Of a DNA stretch of 64,000 nt, positions 16,145 through 25,310 are shown one piece after another. The translations under genes and the position numbers were made by a program. Position 1 is the first letter of the stretch, and every line of letters begins with the position of its first letter. Under the pieces are notes generated by a model that had not been told where the DNA came from, searched no databases, and worked only from the letters and a program-made list of their open reading frames with translations. Location of the stretch: assembly GCA_021816585.1 (NCBI GenBank), contig JAKAXL010000005.1, positions 1 through 64,000 of the forward strand. Direction: 5' to 3'. Origin of the DNA: Pseudomonadota bacterium (lineage in GTDB: Bacteria; Pseudomonadota; Gammaproteobacteria; Burkholderiales; Burkholderiaceae_C).

Positions 16145-17317
16145 CTACTGGTTGAGCTGGCGCATCGCGCGGCCGAGGCCGTCGAGGGTCATCGGGTACA
16201 TGCGTCCGCCGAACACGTCGCGCACGATCTGGATCGACGGGTGGTAGTTCCACAGCTCGGAGGGGCTGGGGTTGAGCCACGCCGCGCGGCGCCAGGTCTG
16301 CAGCAGGCGCTGCAGCCAGGCCGCGCCGGGCTCGCGGTTGTCGAATTCCAGCGCCCCGCCGGGCTGCATGATCTCGTACGGGCTCATGGTGGCGTCGCCG
16401 ACCACCACCAGCTTGTAGTCGTCGCCGTACTTGTGCAGCAGGTCCAGCGTGTCGATGCGCTCGGAGTGCCGCCGGCGGTTGTCCTTCCAGACGTGGTCGT
16501 AGATGCAGTTGTGGAAGTAGAAATGCTCGAGGTGCTTGAACTCGCTGCGCGCGGCCGAGAACAATTCCTCGCAGACCCGGATGTGGTCGTCCATCGAGCC
16601 GCCGACATCGAGGAACAGCAGCACCTTGACGCGGTTGTGGCGCTGCGCGCGCATGTGCAGCTGCAGCCAGCCGGCGTTGCGCGCGGTGCCGCGGATGGTG
16701 TCTTCGAGGTCGAGCTCGTCGGGCGCGCCCTCGCGCGCGAAGCGCCGCAGGCGGCGCAGCGCGACCTTGATGTTGCGGGTGCCCAGCTCGACGTGGTCGT
16801 CCAGGTTGCTGAACTCGCGCTGCTCCCACACCTTCACCGCGCTGCGGTTGCCGGCCGAGGGCCCGCCGATGCGCACGCCCTCCGGGTGGTAGCCGCCATG
16901 CCCGAAGGGACTGCTGCCTCCGGTTCCGATCCAGTGGCTGCCGCCGGCGTGGCGACCCTTTTGTTGCTCCAGGCGCTTGCGCAGTTCCTCCATCAGGCGG
17001 TCCCAGCCCAGCTTTTCCAGGCGCGCCTTCTGCTCGGGCGACAAGTGCCGGCGCATCGACTCGCGCAACCAGTCCTCGGGAAGCTCGGCCTGCATTCCCG
17101 GCAGCTGCCGCACGCCGCGGAAATAGCTGGCGAAGGCGAGGTCGAACCTGTCGTAGTGCGACTCGTCCTTCACCAGCGCGCAACGCGACAACGCATGGAA
17201 TTCGTCGATCGACGGCCCGATGACGCGTGCGCGCAGCGCCTCCAGCAGGCTCAGGTACTCGCGCGTCGACACCGCCAGCCCGTTCTCGCGCAGGTGCAGG
17301 AAGAAGTCGATCAGCAT
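16145..17317 (-). CDS. VWA-domain protein of the CoxE family, 390 aa
   Basis: C-terminal von Willebrand A domain with an intact MIDAS (LDVGGSMDDH near residue 240) and VVVGDATMS further on. The N-terminal half is alpha-helical with a charged, glycine-rich linker (GGSHWIGTGGSSPFGHGGY). CoxE-type proteins work with a MoxR AAA+ ATPase, here encoded 37 bases upstream on the same strand, to remodel or load cofactors into client proteins. In carboxydotrophs the client is CO dehydrogenase; no molybdenum hydroxylase genes are near, so the client is unknown. Confidence 0.85.
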   Translation of the reverse strand: MLIDFFLHLRENGLAVSTREYLSLLEALRARVIGPSIDEFHALSRCALVKDESHYDRFDLAFASYFRGVRQLPGMQAELPEDWLRESMRRHLSPEQKARLEKLGWDRLMEELRKRLEQQKGRHAGGSHWIGTGGSSPFGHGGYHPEGVRIGGPSAGNRSAVKVWEQREFSNLDDHVELGTRNIKVALRRLRRFAREGAPDELDLEDTIRGTARNAGWLQLHMRAQRHNRVKVLLFLDVGGSMDDHIRVCEELFSAARSEFKHLEHFYFHNCIYDHVWKDNRRRHSERIDTLDLLHKYGDDYKLVVVGDATMSPYEIMQPGGALEFDNREPGAAWLQRLLQTWRRAAWLNPSPSELWNYHPSIQIVRDVFGGRMYPMTLDGLGRAMRQLNQ

Positions 17318-17354
17318 GGCTTGGTGCGTCGCGCGGCCTTCGCGGCCGGACGGC

Positions 17355-18203
17355 CTAGCGATTGTGGCGCGCCATGAACACCAGGCGCTCGAACAGGTGC
17401 ACGTCCTGCTCGTTCTTCAGCAGCGCGCCGTGCATCGGCGGCACCACCACCTTGTGGTCGTCGCTGCGCAGCGCCTCGGGTCCGATGTCCTCGGCCAGCA
17501 GCAGCTTGAGCCAGTCGATCAGCTCCGAGGTCGACGGCTTCTTCTTCAGCCCCGGCACGTCGCGCAGGCCGAAGAACACCTCCAGCGCCTCGCTCAGCAG
17601 TTCCTTGCGCAACTCGGGGAAGTGCACGTCGACGATGCGGGACATGGTCTCGCGGTCGGGAAAGCGGATGTAGTGGAAGAAGCAGCGCCGCAGGAAGGCG
17701 TCGGGCAGTTCCTTCTCGTTGTTCGAGGTGATGAACACCAGCGGGCGGTGGCGTGCGCGCACCGTCTCGCGGGTCTCGTAGCAGTGGAACTCCATGCGGT
17801 CGAGTTCGCGCAGCAGGTCGTTGGGGAACTCGATGTCGGCCTTGTCGATCTCGTCGATCAGCACCACGCAGGGGCCGTCCATCTCGAAGGCCTGCCACAG
17901 CACGCCCTTGACGATGTAGTTGCCGATGTCGTGGACCTTCGCGTCGCCGAGCTGCGAGTCGCGCAGGCGCGACACCGCGTCGTACTCGTACAGCCCCTGC
18001 TGGGCCTTGGTCGTCGACTTCACGTGCCACTGCAGCAGCGGCAGCCCGAGCGCGCCCGCGACCTCCTCGGCCAGCATGGTCTTGCCGGTCCCCGGCTCGC
18101 CCTTGACGAGCAGCGGGCGCTGCAGCGTGATGGCCGCGTTGACGGCGATCTTCAGCTCGGGCGTCGCCACGTAGCCGGAACTGCCTTCGAAGCGCAAGCT
18201 CAT
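17355..18203 (-). CDS. MoxR-family AAA+ ATPase, 282 aa
   Basis: Walker A GEPGTGKTMLAEE (residues about 37-49), Walker B VVLIDEIDKAD, sensor 1 FITSNNEKELPDAFLRRC with the arginine finger. It is of typical MoxR size. The start at 18203 has AGGAG about ten bases upstream. It forms an operon with the CoxE-type VWA gene, the usual chaperone pair in which MoxR supplies ATP-driven remodelling and the VWA protein binds the client. The longer ORF start at 18368 is rejected as low-complexity. Confidence 0.88.
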   Translation of the reverse strand: MSLRFEGSSGYVATPELKIAVNAAITLQRPLLVKGEPGTGKTMLAEEVAGALGLPLLQWHVKSTTKAQQGLYEYDAVSRLRDSQLGDAKVHDIGNYIVKGVLWQAFEMDGPCVVLIDEIDKADIEFPNDLLRELDRMEFHCYETRETVRARHRPLVFITSNNEKELPDAFLRRCFFHYIRFPDRETMSRIVDVHFPELRKELLSEALEVFFGLRDVPGLKKKPSTSELIDWLKLLLAEDIGPEALRSDDHKVVVPPMHGALLKNEQDVHLFERLVFMARHNR

Positions 18204-18294
18204 GCGTCCATCTCCTGGAATCGAATCCGGGCAGCCCGCGGGCCGCCGCGTGCATCGGGGCGGGCCGGACGGGACACGGCCCCGGTGGCGACGA

Positions 18295-18927
18295 TCAAAG
18301 CGGCCGTTCCCACGCCAGGCGCGCGCCGAAGCCCAGGAACACCAGCCCGGTACAGCGGTCCAGCGCACGCATCACCCGTTCGCGAGCCAGCCAGCGCCCG
18401 ATCGGCGCGGTGGCGGCGATCAGCACGCCGAACCACGCCAGCGTCAGCAGCACATGCACGCAGGCCAGCAGGAACAGGAAACCCGCCGGCCACACGCCAT
18501 GCGGCACGAACTGCGGCAGGAAGCTGACGTAGAACACCCCCACCTTCGGGTTCAGCAGGTTGGTCAGCAGGCCGCGCAGCCCGCTCGCGCGCAGCCCCTG
18601 CGCGCCCATCGCCGCACCCGGCTGAGGCCACTCGCGACGCGGGCGCAGCAGCATGCGCAGCCCGAGCCAGCACAGGTAGGCCGCACCGGCCAGTTGCAGC
18701 ACCCGGTAGGCCAGCGCCGACTCCGCCAGCAGCGCGGCCAGCCCGGCGGCGGCCAGCAGGCCCCAGCCCAAGCAGCCCAGCGCCACACCCAGCGCCGCCG
18801 CGGCGCCGCGGCGCCTGCCTCCGGCGGCCGCGCTGCGCAGCACCAGCGCGGTGTCCACGCCTGGCGTGATGGTCAGCAGCAGTGCCGCGGCGGTGAAGGC
18901 GAGCAGGGACGAAACGACGGAATGCAT
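18295..18927 (-). CDS. LysE/RhtB-family amino-acid exporter, 210 aa
   Basis: Inner-membrane exporter with five to six hydrophobic segments. The family marker TPGVDTALVL follows the first membrane segment, and LTNLLNPKVGVFYVSFLPQF is the conserved G.....NPK....... motif of LysE/RhtB proteins. Substrates in the family are amino acids or homoserine lactones; none can be inferred here. It is 91 bases upstream of moxR on the same strand, and may be an independent unit. Confidence 0.85.
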   Translation of the reverse strand: MHSVVSSLLAFTAAALLLTITPGVDTALVLRSAAAGGRRRGAAAALGVALGCLGWGLLAAAGLAALLAESALAYRVLQLAGAAYLCWLGLRMLLRPRREWPQPGAAMGAQGLRASGLRGLLTNLLNPKVGVFYVSFLPQFVPHGVWPAGFLFLLACVHVLLTLAWFGVLIAATAPIGRWLARERVMRALDRCTGLVFLGFGARLAWERPL

Positions 18928-19027
18928 GGTCTCGAAGCCACGAGGTGGTTGCGGGAGATCCCGGTGGATGCGGCCATCGTATCGCGCGGCGGCCCGCCGC
19001 GCTCACCCGCCGGCCTCGCTCCGGCCG

Positions 19028-22000
19028 TCAGTGAAAGTCGCGCACCTCGAGCTGCAGCCGACCGAGCAGCGGCGTCAGGTCGAACAGCCGCTCGGCCAGC
19101 AGGCTGCCCACGCTGCCGTCGCTTTGCCAGCGCCCGGCCACCGCCAGCAGCCGGGCGTGCAGCAGCACCTGGCGCTGGCGCTCGCGCAGGCTTTTCCAGC
19201 AGATCACCTGCACCACCCCGGTCTCGTCCTCCAGCGACACGAAGGTGGTGCCGCGCGCGGTCTCCGGCTGCTGGCGCAGCGTGACCAGGCCGCAGGCGCG
19301 CGCCCGGCTGCCGTCGGCCAGCCGGGCCAGCTGCGAGGCCTGCAGCCAGCGCGGGTGCAGGCGCCCGCGCAGCAGCTCCAGCGGATGCCGGCGCAGGCTC
19401 AGTCCGATCGCCGCGTAGTCGAACACCACGTCCTCGCCCTCGGACGGTGGCGCCAGCGGCAGCTGCGGCTCGCGCGGCGCCGCCGTGCGCAGCAGCGGCG
19501 GCAGCGCATGCACCGCGGCGGCCTGCCAGACCTGCTGGCGGCGGTTGCCGGCCAGCCCGCGCAGCGCGTCGGCGGCGGCCAGCAGGCGCATGTCGGCGCC
19601 GCCCAGCGCGGCACGCAGCGCCAGCTCCTCGACGTCGGCGAAGGCGCCGGCGGCGCGCGCCGCCTCGATGCGCCGTGCGGCCTCGCGGCCGAGTCCGCGC
19701 ACCAGGCGCAAGCCCAGGCGCACCGCGCCGTCCTCCAGCGCGCAGTCCCAGGCGCCGGCCTGCACGTCCGGCGGCAGCACGCGCACTCCGTGGCGCCGCG
19801 CGTCCTGCACCAGTTGCGACGGCGTGTAGAACCCCATCGGCTGGCTGTTGAGCATCGCCAGCAGGAATTCGGCCGGATGGTGGCGCTTGATCCACGCGCT
19901 GGCGTACACCAAGAGCGCGAACGACGCGGCATGGCTCTCCGGGAAGCCGTATTCGGAAAAGCCCTGCACCTGGGCGAAGATCTGCTCGGCGAACGCGGGG
20001 TCGTAGCCGCGCTCGACCATGCCGCCGACGAGGCGCTCGCGCCACACCTGCAGCGAGCCCTTGCGGCGCCACGCCGCCATCGCGCGGCGCAGCCCGTCGG
20101 CCTGGCCGGCGCTGAAACCGGCGGCCAGCATGCTGATCTGCATCACCTGCTCCTGGAACACCGGGACCCCCAGCGTGCGCTCGAGCGCGCGGCGCAGCTG
20201 CGGCCCCGGATAGTGCACCGGCTCCAGGCCCTGACGCCGGCGCAGGTACGGATGCACCATGCCGCCCTGGATCGGCCCCGGGCGCACGATCGCCACCTCC
20301 ACCACCAGGTCGTAGAAGCAGCGCGGACGCAGCCGCGGCAGCATGCTCTGCTGCGCCCGCGACTCCACCTGGAACACCCCCACCGAATCGGCCGCGCACA
20401 GCATGTCGTAGGTGGCAGGGTCCTCCGCCGGGATGTCCTGCATCGCGAAGCCGGCGCCGCGCGTGCGCGAGATGGCCTGCAGCGACTTGCGCAGCGCCGT
20501 CAGCATGCCCAGCGCCAGCACGTCCACCTTGAGCATGCCCATCGCGTCGAGGTCGTCCTTGTCCCATTCGATCACGGTGCGCCCGGGCATCGCCGCGTTC
20601 TCGATCGGCACCAGTTCGTGCAGCGCATCGCCGGTGAGCACGAAGCCGCCGGTGTGCTGCGACAGGTGGCGCGGGAATCCCAGCAACTGGCGCACCAGCG
20701 CCATCCACTGCCGCACGCGCAGCTCGGCGGGGTCCAGCCCGACCTCGCGCAAGCGCTCGGCGGCGATCTCGCGCCCGTCCCACCAGTGCACGTTGCGCGC
20801 CAGGCGCTCGACCACCTCGGGCTCGAAGCCCAGCGCCTTGCCGACGTCGCGGATCGCGCTGCGCGCGCGGTAGCCGACCACGCTGGCGGTCAGCGCGGCG
20901 CGCTCGCGCCCGTACCTGGCGTACAGGTACTGGATCACCTCCTCGCGGCGCTCGTGCTCGAAATCGATGTCGATGTCCGGCGGCTCGTTGCGCTCGCGGC
21001 TGATGAAGCGCTCGAACAGCACCTGCATGCGCGAGGGGTCGACCTCGGTCACCCCCAGGCACCAGCACACCACGCTGTTGGCCGCCGAGCCGCGCCCCTG
21101 GCACAGGATGCCGCGTGCGCGCGCGAAGGAGACGATGTCGTCGACGGTGAGGAAGTAATGCGCGTAGCCGAGCTCGCGGATCAGCGCCAGCTCGTGCTCG
21201 ATGAGCTCGCGCATGGCCGCGTCGGGGCCGTCGCGCCAGCGCCGCCACGCCCCCTCGTGCACGCGACGGCGCAGGTAGGTGTCGGCGTCCAGTCCCTGCG
21301 GGACCACCTCGCGCGGGTAGTTGTAGCGCAGCTCGTCGAGCGAGAACTGGCATTGCCGGGCGAGCCAGGCGCTGCGCTCCAGCAGCTCGCGCGGGTAGCG
21401 CCGCAGCAGCTGGCGCGCGTGCAGCAGCGCGCGCTCGGCGTTGGGCTGCAGCTGCAGGCCGCACTGCGCCAGCGGGCGCCCGAGGCGGATCGCGCACAGC
21501 GTGTCGTGCAGCGGCTGGCGCGACGGCAGGTGCATCTGCACGTCGGGGCAGGCCACCAGGCCGACCCCCGTATCGCGCGACAAGGCCTGCAGGCGCTGCA
21601 GCCAGCGCGGGTCGTCGAGGTCGCGGTGCAGCTCCACCCCCAGCCACAGCGACTCACCCAGGCGCTCGCGCATCGCGTCCAGCCATTCGCGCAAGGCCGT
21701 GTCGTCGGCGCGGCGCGGCAGGCACAGCACGCCCAGGCTGTCGCCGGCAGGCCGCGACGGCAGATCCTGCAGGCGCAGCCGGTAGCGCCCCTTGGGCGAT
21801 GCCCGGCGCAGCTGCGTGATGAAGCGGCACAGCGCGGCGTAGTCGGCGCGGCGGCGCGCCAGCAGCACCAGCACGGCGTCGTGGCGCGCATCCAGGTTCA
21901 CGCGGAACTGGCTTCCCACCAGCAGCTTCAGCCCCGCCTCGCGCGCCGCCACGTGCGCACGCACGACCCCGGCGAGCGAGCATTCGTCGGTCAGCGCCAG

Positions 22001-22180
22001 CGCCGCGTGGCCCAGCTCGCGCGCACGCAGCACCAGCTCCTCCGGATGGCTGGCACCGCGCAGGAAGCTGAAGTTCGACAGGCAGCGCAGCGCCGCGAAA
22101 GCGACGGCGGGAGGCGACGCGGGGTCCGCCGCGGACTCCGCCGGCGCATCGGTCGGCGCATCGGTCGGCGAATCCGTCAT
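19028..22180 (-). CDS. dnaE2: Error-prone DNA polymerase DnaE2, 1050 aa
   Basis: C-family polymerase alpha subunit paralogue used for SOS mutagenic translesion synthesis. The N-terminal PHP domain (LSNFSFLRGASHPEELV, ALTDECSLAGVVRAHVAARE) is followed by the palm with catalytic aspartates in PPDIDIDFEHERREEV, the finger region FQEQVMQISMLAAGFSAGQAD, and a C-terminal OB fold (VSLEDETGVVQVICW). Its ATG overlaps the imuB stop as ATGA, so the three genes imuA-imuB-dnaE2 are translated in series. The N-terminal MTDSPTDAPTDAP comes from a short DNA repeat. Control is by the LexA box upstream of imuA. Confidence 0.93.
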   Translation of the reverse strand: MTDSPTDAPTDAPAESAADPASPPAVAFAALRCLSNFSFLRGASHPEELVLRARELGHAALALTDECSLAGVVRAHVAAREAGLKLLVGSQFRVNLDARHDAVLVLLARRRADYAALCRFITQLRRASPKGRYRLRLQDLPSRPAGDSLGVLCLPRRADDTALREWLDAMRERLGESLWLGVELHRDLDDPRWLQRLQALSRDTGVGLVACPDVQMHLPSRQPLHDTLCAIRLGRPLAQCGLQLQPNAERALLHARQLLRRYPRELLERSAWLARQCQFSLDELRYNYPREVVPQGLDADTYLRRRVHEGAWRRWRDGPDAAMRELIEHELALIRELGYAHYFLTVDDIVSFARARGILCQGRGSAANSVVCWCLGVTEVDPSRMQVLFERFISRERNEPPDIDIDFEHERREEVIQYLYARYGRERAALTASVVGYRARSAIRDVGKALGFEPEVVERLARNVHWWDGREIAAERLREVGLDPAELRVRQWMALVRQLLGFPRHLSQHTGGFVLTGDALHELVPIENAAMPGRTVIEWDKDDLDAMGMLKVDVLALGMLTALRKSLQAISRTRGAGFAMQDIPAEDPATYDMLCAADSVGVFQVESRAQQSMLPRLRPRCFYDLVVEVAIVRPGPIQGGMVHPYLRRRQGLEPVHYPGPQLRRALERTLGVPVFQEQVMQISMLAAGFSAGQADGLRRAMAAWRRKGSLQVWRERLVGGMVERGYDPAFAEQIFAQVQGFSEYGFPESHAASFALLVYASAWIKRHHPAEFLLAMLNSQPMGFYTPSQLVQDARRHGVRVLPPDVQAGAWDCALEDGAVRLGLRLVRGLGREAARRIEAARAAGAFADVEELALRAALGGADMRLLAAADALRGLAGNRRQQVWQAAAVHALPPLLRTAAPREPQLPLAPPSEGEDVVFDYAAIGLSLRRHPLELLRGRLHPRWLQASQLARLADGSRARACGLVTLRQQPETARGTTFVSLEDETGVVQVICWKSLRERQRQVLLHARLLAVAGRWQSDGSVGSLLAERLFDLTPLLGRLQLEVRDFH
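22143..22178 (-). repeat. 12-bp tandem repeat in the dnaE2 start region
   Basis: GGCGCATCGGTC occurs twice, then a diverged third copy. It encodes the PTDA-type repeats at the DnaE2 N-terminus and stays in frame. Confidence 0.75.
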
Positions 22181-23514
22181 GCGAACCGTCCGTGCAGGAA
22201 CCACGCCGCGCCCGCTTCGCGACCGCGGCGACGGAACACCCACAGCAGCCCGCAGGCGGGATGCGCCGCCACCCAGTAGTCGCGCGCCACGCGGCGGCTG
22301 CCGCCGCCGGCCTCGACGTCCCACCAGCCGCCCTCGATGCGCTGCGGCCCCAGCAGCAACTGCAATTCGCCATGCCACAACGGACGCCCGTCGCGGCTGG
22401 CCAGCGGCAAGGGCTCGGGCAGCAGGAAAGCCGGTCGCGGCCCGGCGGCTCCGGGTTCGGGCAAGGGCCCGGCGGGCACCGGCAGGCCGAAGGCCCGCCA
22501 GGCCTGCGCCCATTCCGGGCGGTGCTCGGGCAGCACCACGCCCTGCAGCACCCGGTCCGCGCCCAGGCGCGCGGCCACGCGCTGCAGCGCCAGCACCAGT
22601 TCGCCCGCCACGGCGGCATCGTCGCCGGCGCCACCGGCTGCCGCCGCCGCGGCCGGCAGCAGTCCGGCGCTGCGCGCGGGCAGCGGCTGCATGTCCAGCA
22701 ATTCCAGGCGCAGCTCCAGCACCGGTGCCTGCAGGCGCACGTGCCCCAGGTGTTCGCCGAGCAGGCGCGCGATCTGCTCGGCGCTGCGCAGCGGCAGCGC
22801 ACTGCGCAGCGGCAGCTGCCCGTCGGCGGCGTGCGCCGCCGAGGTGTCGAGGCGCCATTCCAGGCGCAGCGCGGTGGCGCCGGCGTGGCGCGCCGCCAGC
22901 CAGCCCTCGAGCTGCAGCAGCAGCCGGCGCGCGCCGAACAGCAGCGCCGCGGCGTCGTCCACGCGCGCCGGCAGCTCCAGCCGCGCCTGGAAACGCTCGG
23001 GCAGCGAGAACCAGGCGTGGCTCTCGGCGGCGTCGCCATAGGCCTGGTCGAGCTGCCGCAGCAGTCGCGTGCCGCAGCGCCGCGCCAGTCCGTCGCGCGG
23101 CAGGCGCCGCAGCTGCGCCAGGCTGCGACAACCCAGGCGCTGCAGCACCGCCTCGTGTTCCAGCGCCGCGTCCAGCACCCGCGGCGGCAACGCGTCGAGC
23201 GCTCGCGCCAGTTCGCGCGGCGGGGTCGGCGACACGCCGGCACGCGCCAGCGCCAGCGCACCCTGCGCGGTGGCGGCCCAGGCCAGCGCATGCGCCCCCA
23301 GCTCGACGGCCTGCGGGTGCATGCGGCGCTGCAGCGCGCGCAGTCCGCCGAACAGGCGCAGGCTGCGTTCGACCTCGAGCAGCACCGCGTGCTCCAGCAG
23401 CACGACGCGCGGCGTGAACTGCAGGCCCCAGACGGCCAGCGCGCGCGCCGTCGCGCCCGCCTGCGGCTCCGCCGCTTCAGGCCAGGCGCAGGCCAGCAAT
23501 GCGACCCACAGCAT
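22177..23514 (-). CDS. imuB: ImuB, inactive Y-family polymerase-like mutasome subunit, 445 aa
   Basis: Resembles Y-family polymerases but lacks the catalytic acidic residues: the first motif reads LWVALLACAWPEAA and the second LLEVERSLRLFGG rather than an SIDE-type site. ImuB bridges DnaE2 to the sliding clamp; QLPLRS in the C-terminal half is a possible clamp-binding motif. The start at 23514 (MLWVALL) has GGGAG eight bases upstream and the usual ImuB N-terminus; the ORF start at 23538 is less likely. It overlaps imuA by 38 bases and its stop overlaps the dnaE2 start. Confidence 0.88.
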   Translation of the reverse strand: MLWVALLACAWPEAAEPQAGATARALAVWGLQFTPRVVLLEHAVLLEVERSLRLFGGLRALQRRMHPQAVELGAHALAWAATAQGALALARAGVSPTPPRELARALDALPPRVLDAALEHEAVLQRLGCRSLAQLRRLPRDGLARRCGTRLLRQLDQAYGDAAESHAWFSLPERFQARLELPARVDDAAALLFGARRLLLQLEGWLAARHAGATALRLEWRLDTSAAHAADGQLPLRSALPLRSAEQIARLLGEHLGHVRLQAPVLELRLELLDMQPLPARSAGLLPAAAAAAGGAGDDAAVAGELVLALQRVAARLGADRVLQGVVLPEHRPEWAQAWRAFGLPVPAGPLPEPGAAGPRPAFLLPEPLPLASRDGRPLWHGELQLLLGPQRIEGGWWDVEAGGGSRRVARDYWVAAHPACGLLWVFRRRGREAGAAWFLHGRFA

Positions 23515-24220
23515 GGTCTGCTCCCGCCGGCGCGCCATCCCCCGCCGGCGGCCGCGCCGCCTCGGGCAGCGCCTGCCCGAGCCCGCCGGGAAGCGCCGGC
23601 AGGCTCAGCTCCGCGTCGTGGGCCGGGCCCCGGCGCTTGAACACCTGCACGCGCAGCTCCCACGGCGAACCGGGGCGGGCCTGCACGCGCAACGGTGCCG
23701 GCGAGGCCTCGGCGCGCGCCTGCTGCGGCCGCAGCGCGAACACCAGCGCGCGCGCGCCCTGGGTATCGGCGTGCAGCCGGCGCAGCGCGTCGGCACGGCA
23801 CGCCGGCAACCACACCAGCAGCGCTGCCGCGCCGCCCGCGCGCAGCACCTGGCGCGCCGCCCACAGGCTTTCGCCGGCATCGCGGCTGCGCACCCAGACC
23901 AGTTGCGCGGGGTCGATGCCCTGGCATTGCAGGCCGGGCAGATGGGGAAGCGCCGGCGGCCCCGCCAGCACCAGTTTCGCGCCGCCGCGCAACGCGCCGC
24001 GCAGCGCCGGCCCGAGCAGGCGCCATTCCAGCGAGGCAAGCTGCGGGAGCACGATCTCGTTGAGACTGCCGCAGGGCCAGCCGCCTCCGGGCAGTTCGGC
24101 ATCGAGGCGCTCCCAGCCGCTGCGCAGCACCGGCCCGGACGAGCTCGCCAGATCGGTCGCGCGCCAGACACTGGCGGCGAGCCGCGCGGGCAGCGGGCTG
24201 GAAGGAAGAGGGGCGGACAT
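23477..24220 (-). CDS. imuA: ImuA, RecA-like SOS mutasome protein, 247 aa
   Basis: First gene of the SOS mutagenesis cassette. The N-terminal LRSGWERLDAELPGGGWPCGSLNEIV is the ImuA/SulA-type RecA-fold signature. The nucleotide-binding loop is degenerate, as usual in ImuA. ImuA is thought to link the mutasome to RecA and to modulate its activity. The start at 24220 follows a candidate LexA box by 65 bases. The Pro/Ala-rich C-terminus overlaps imuB. Confidence 0.87.
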   Translation of the reverse strand: MSAPLPSSPLPARLAASVWRATDLASSSGPVLRSGWERLDAELPGGGWPCGSLNEIVLPQLASLEWRLLGPALRGALRGGAKLVLAGPPALPHLPGLQCQGIDPAQLVWVRSRDAGESLWAARQVLRAGGAAALLVWLPACRADALRRLHADTQGARALVFALRPQQARAEASPAPLRVQARPGSPWELRVQVFKRRGPAHDAELSLPALPGGLGQALPEAARPPAGDGAPAGADHAVGRIAGLRLA

Positions 24221-24284
24221 CGGGCAGGCTCGCGGAAATCGCCGACACCGGAAAATCCGGGCGGGGAACGAAGCCTACCCAAAA

Positions 24285-24302
24285 ACTGTATAAAAATACA
24301 GT
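24285..24302. promoter_or_regulatory. LexA box of imuA-imuB-dnaE2
   Basis: ACTGTATAAAAATACAGT has perfect 7-bp arms and matches the proteobacterial consensus CTGTATATATATACAG. It lies 65 bases upstream of imuA. LexA repression and induction by DNA damage are expected. Confidence 0.92.
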
Positions 24303-24394
24303 CCTTCAAAACCGCATCGACGCCCCTCCCGCCAAACCCCGGCAAGGGCCCGTGCGCCGTCCGGACCTGGGGCGCACGCCCCCTTCACGTCCCA

Positions 24395-24856
24395 TCACAA
24401 GGGGTAGGCGGTGCGCTTGACCACGGTGCGCAGCACGAACACGCTCTTGAGCCGCGCCACGTGCGGCAGGCGCGAGAGTTCGCGCTTGTGCACGCGCTCG
24501 TATTCCTGCGGGCCGGGCACCGCGACGCGCAGCAGGTAGTCGAAGTCCCCCGACATCAGCTGGCACTCCAGGATGTCCGGGCAGGCCGCGGCCGCCTGCT
24601 CGAAGGCGGCCAGCGCCTCCTCGCCCTGCGACTGCAGCGTGACCTCGACGAACACGGTGCTGGCGCGTCCCACCGCCGGCGGATCGAGAAGCGCGACGTA
24701 GCCGGCGATGATTCCGACCTTTTCCAGACGCTGCACGCGGCGCAGGCAGGCCGACGGGGAAAGCCCCACCCGCTCGGCCAGCTCGGTGTTGGGCATGCGC
24801 GCGTTTTCCTGCAACAAGGACAGGATGCTGCGGTCGAAGCGGTCCAGTTCGTTCAT
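24395..24856 (-). CDS. Lrp/AsnC-family transcriptional regulator, 153 aa
   Basis: N-terminal HTH (LDRFDRSILSLLQENARMPNTELAERVGLSPSACLRRV) followed by the alpha/beta RAM domain (STVFVEVTLQ..., CQLMSGDFDYLLRV) that binds amino acids and builds octamers. Full length for the family. GGAGG lies nine bases before the start. It is divergent from the arn operon across 454 bp. Whether it controls arn, itself, or amino-acid genes elsewhere cannot be told. Confidence 0.88.
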   Translation of the reverse strand: MNELDRFDRSILSLLQENARMPNTELAERVGLSPSACLRRVQRLEKVGIIAGYVALLDPPAVGRASTVFVEVTLQSQGEEALAAFEQAAAACPDILECQLMSGDFDYLLRVAVPGPQEYERVHKRELSRLPHVARLKSVFVLRTVVKRTAYPL

Positions 24857-25310
24857 GCCAGTAGCCTCCGTTCGTATGTCGGCAATTCTGCGCCGTGACT
24901 ACGCAAGAATTCGTTGACCCATTGCACAAACGAATGCTTGTTCAGCGTGATTTTGCAATTCCCTGTAGCGCCAAAACCTTGACAGCCGGCCTGCAATCGA
25001 CTTGCCATCGGCCTGCGAACGCAGGCCGACAAGGGCTGCGCATCCCCGTGAACGAGCGTTCGCCGGCGATGCCGGGCCGAACCCGTCGCCCAGGCGCGCA
25101 AGGGCATTGCACAACCCGACGGACTGGCGCGGGCGGCCGCTACAATGCCCGTTGGACATCGCCGCGCGAGTCCTTGCCGCGCCTGCGCACGGGCGGGCAA
25201 CTGCGCCGGCAGCCCGCAACGCGCGCCGCGCGATGCGACAGGGGCGGCACAGCCCCGCCCCGCCCGAAAGCCTTGCGCGGCGGCCCCCGCGGGGGCCGCG
25301 CAACCTTGCC
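24857..25310. other. 454-bp lrp-arnT intergenic region
   Basis: Its first 150 bases are noticeably AT-richer than the surroundings. It holds a 7-bp inverted repeat ATTCGTT-N13-AACGAAT (24909-24935), which could bind the Lrp-type regulator, and a TTGACA at 24979-24984 with no good -10 at 17 bases. The remainder is GC-rich and featureless apart from the 20-bp palindrome at 25280. No protein gene is supported. Confidence 0.5.
25280..25299. repeat. 20-bp perfect palindrome just before arnT
   Basis: GCGGCCCCCGCGGGGGCCGC is self-complementary and ends 11 bases before the arnT GTG. In RNA it would form a very stable hairpin next to the start codon and could limit translation. Its function is unproven. 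Confidence 0.55.

Noticed and set aside
24979-24984. TTGACA as an arnT -35 box
   Set aside because: No acceptable -10 hexamer at 16-18 bases downstream.
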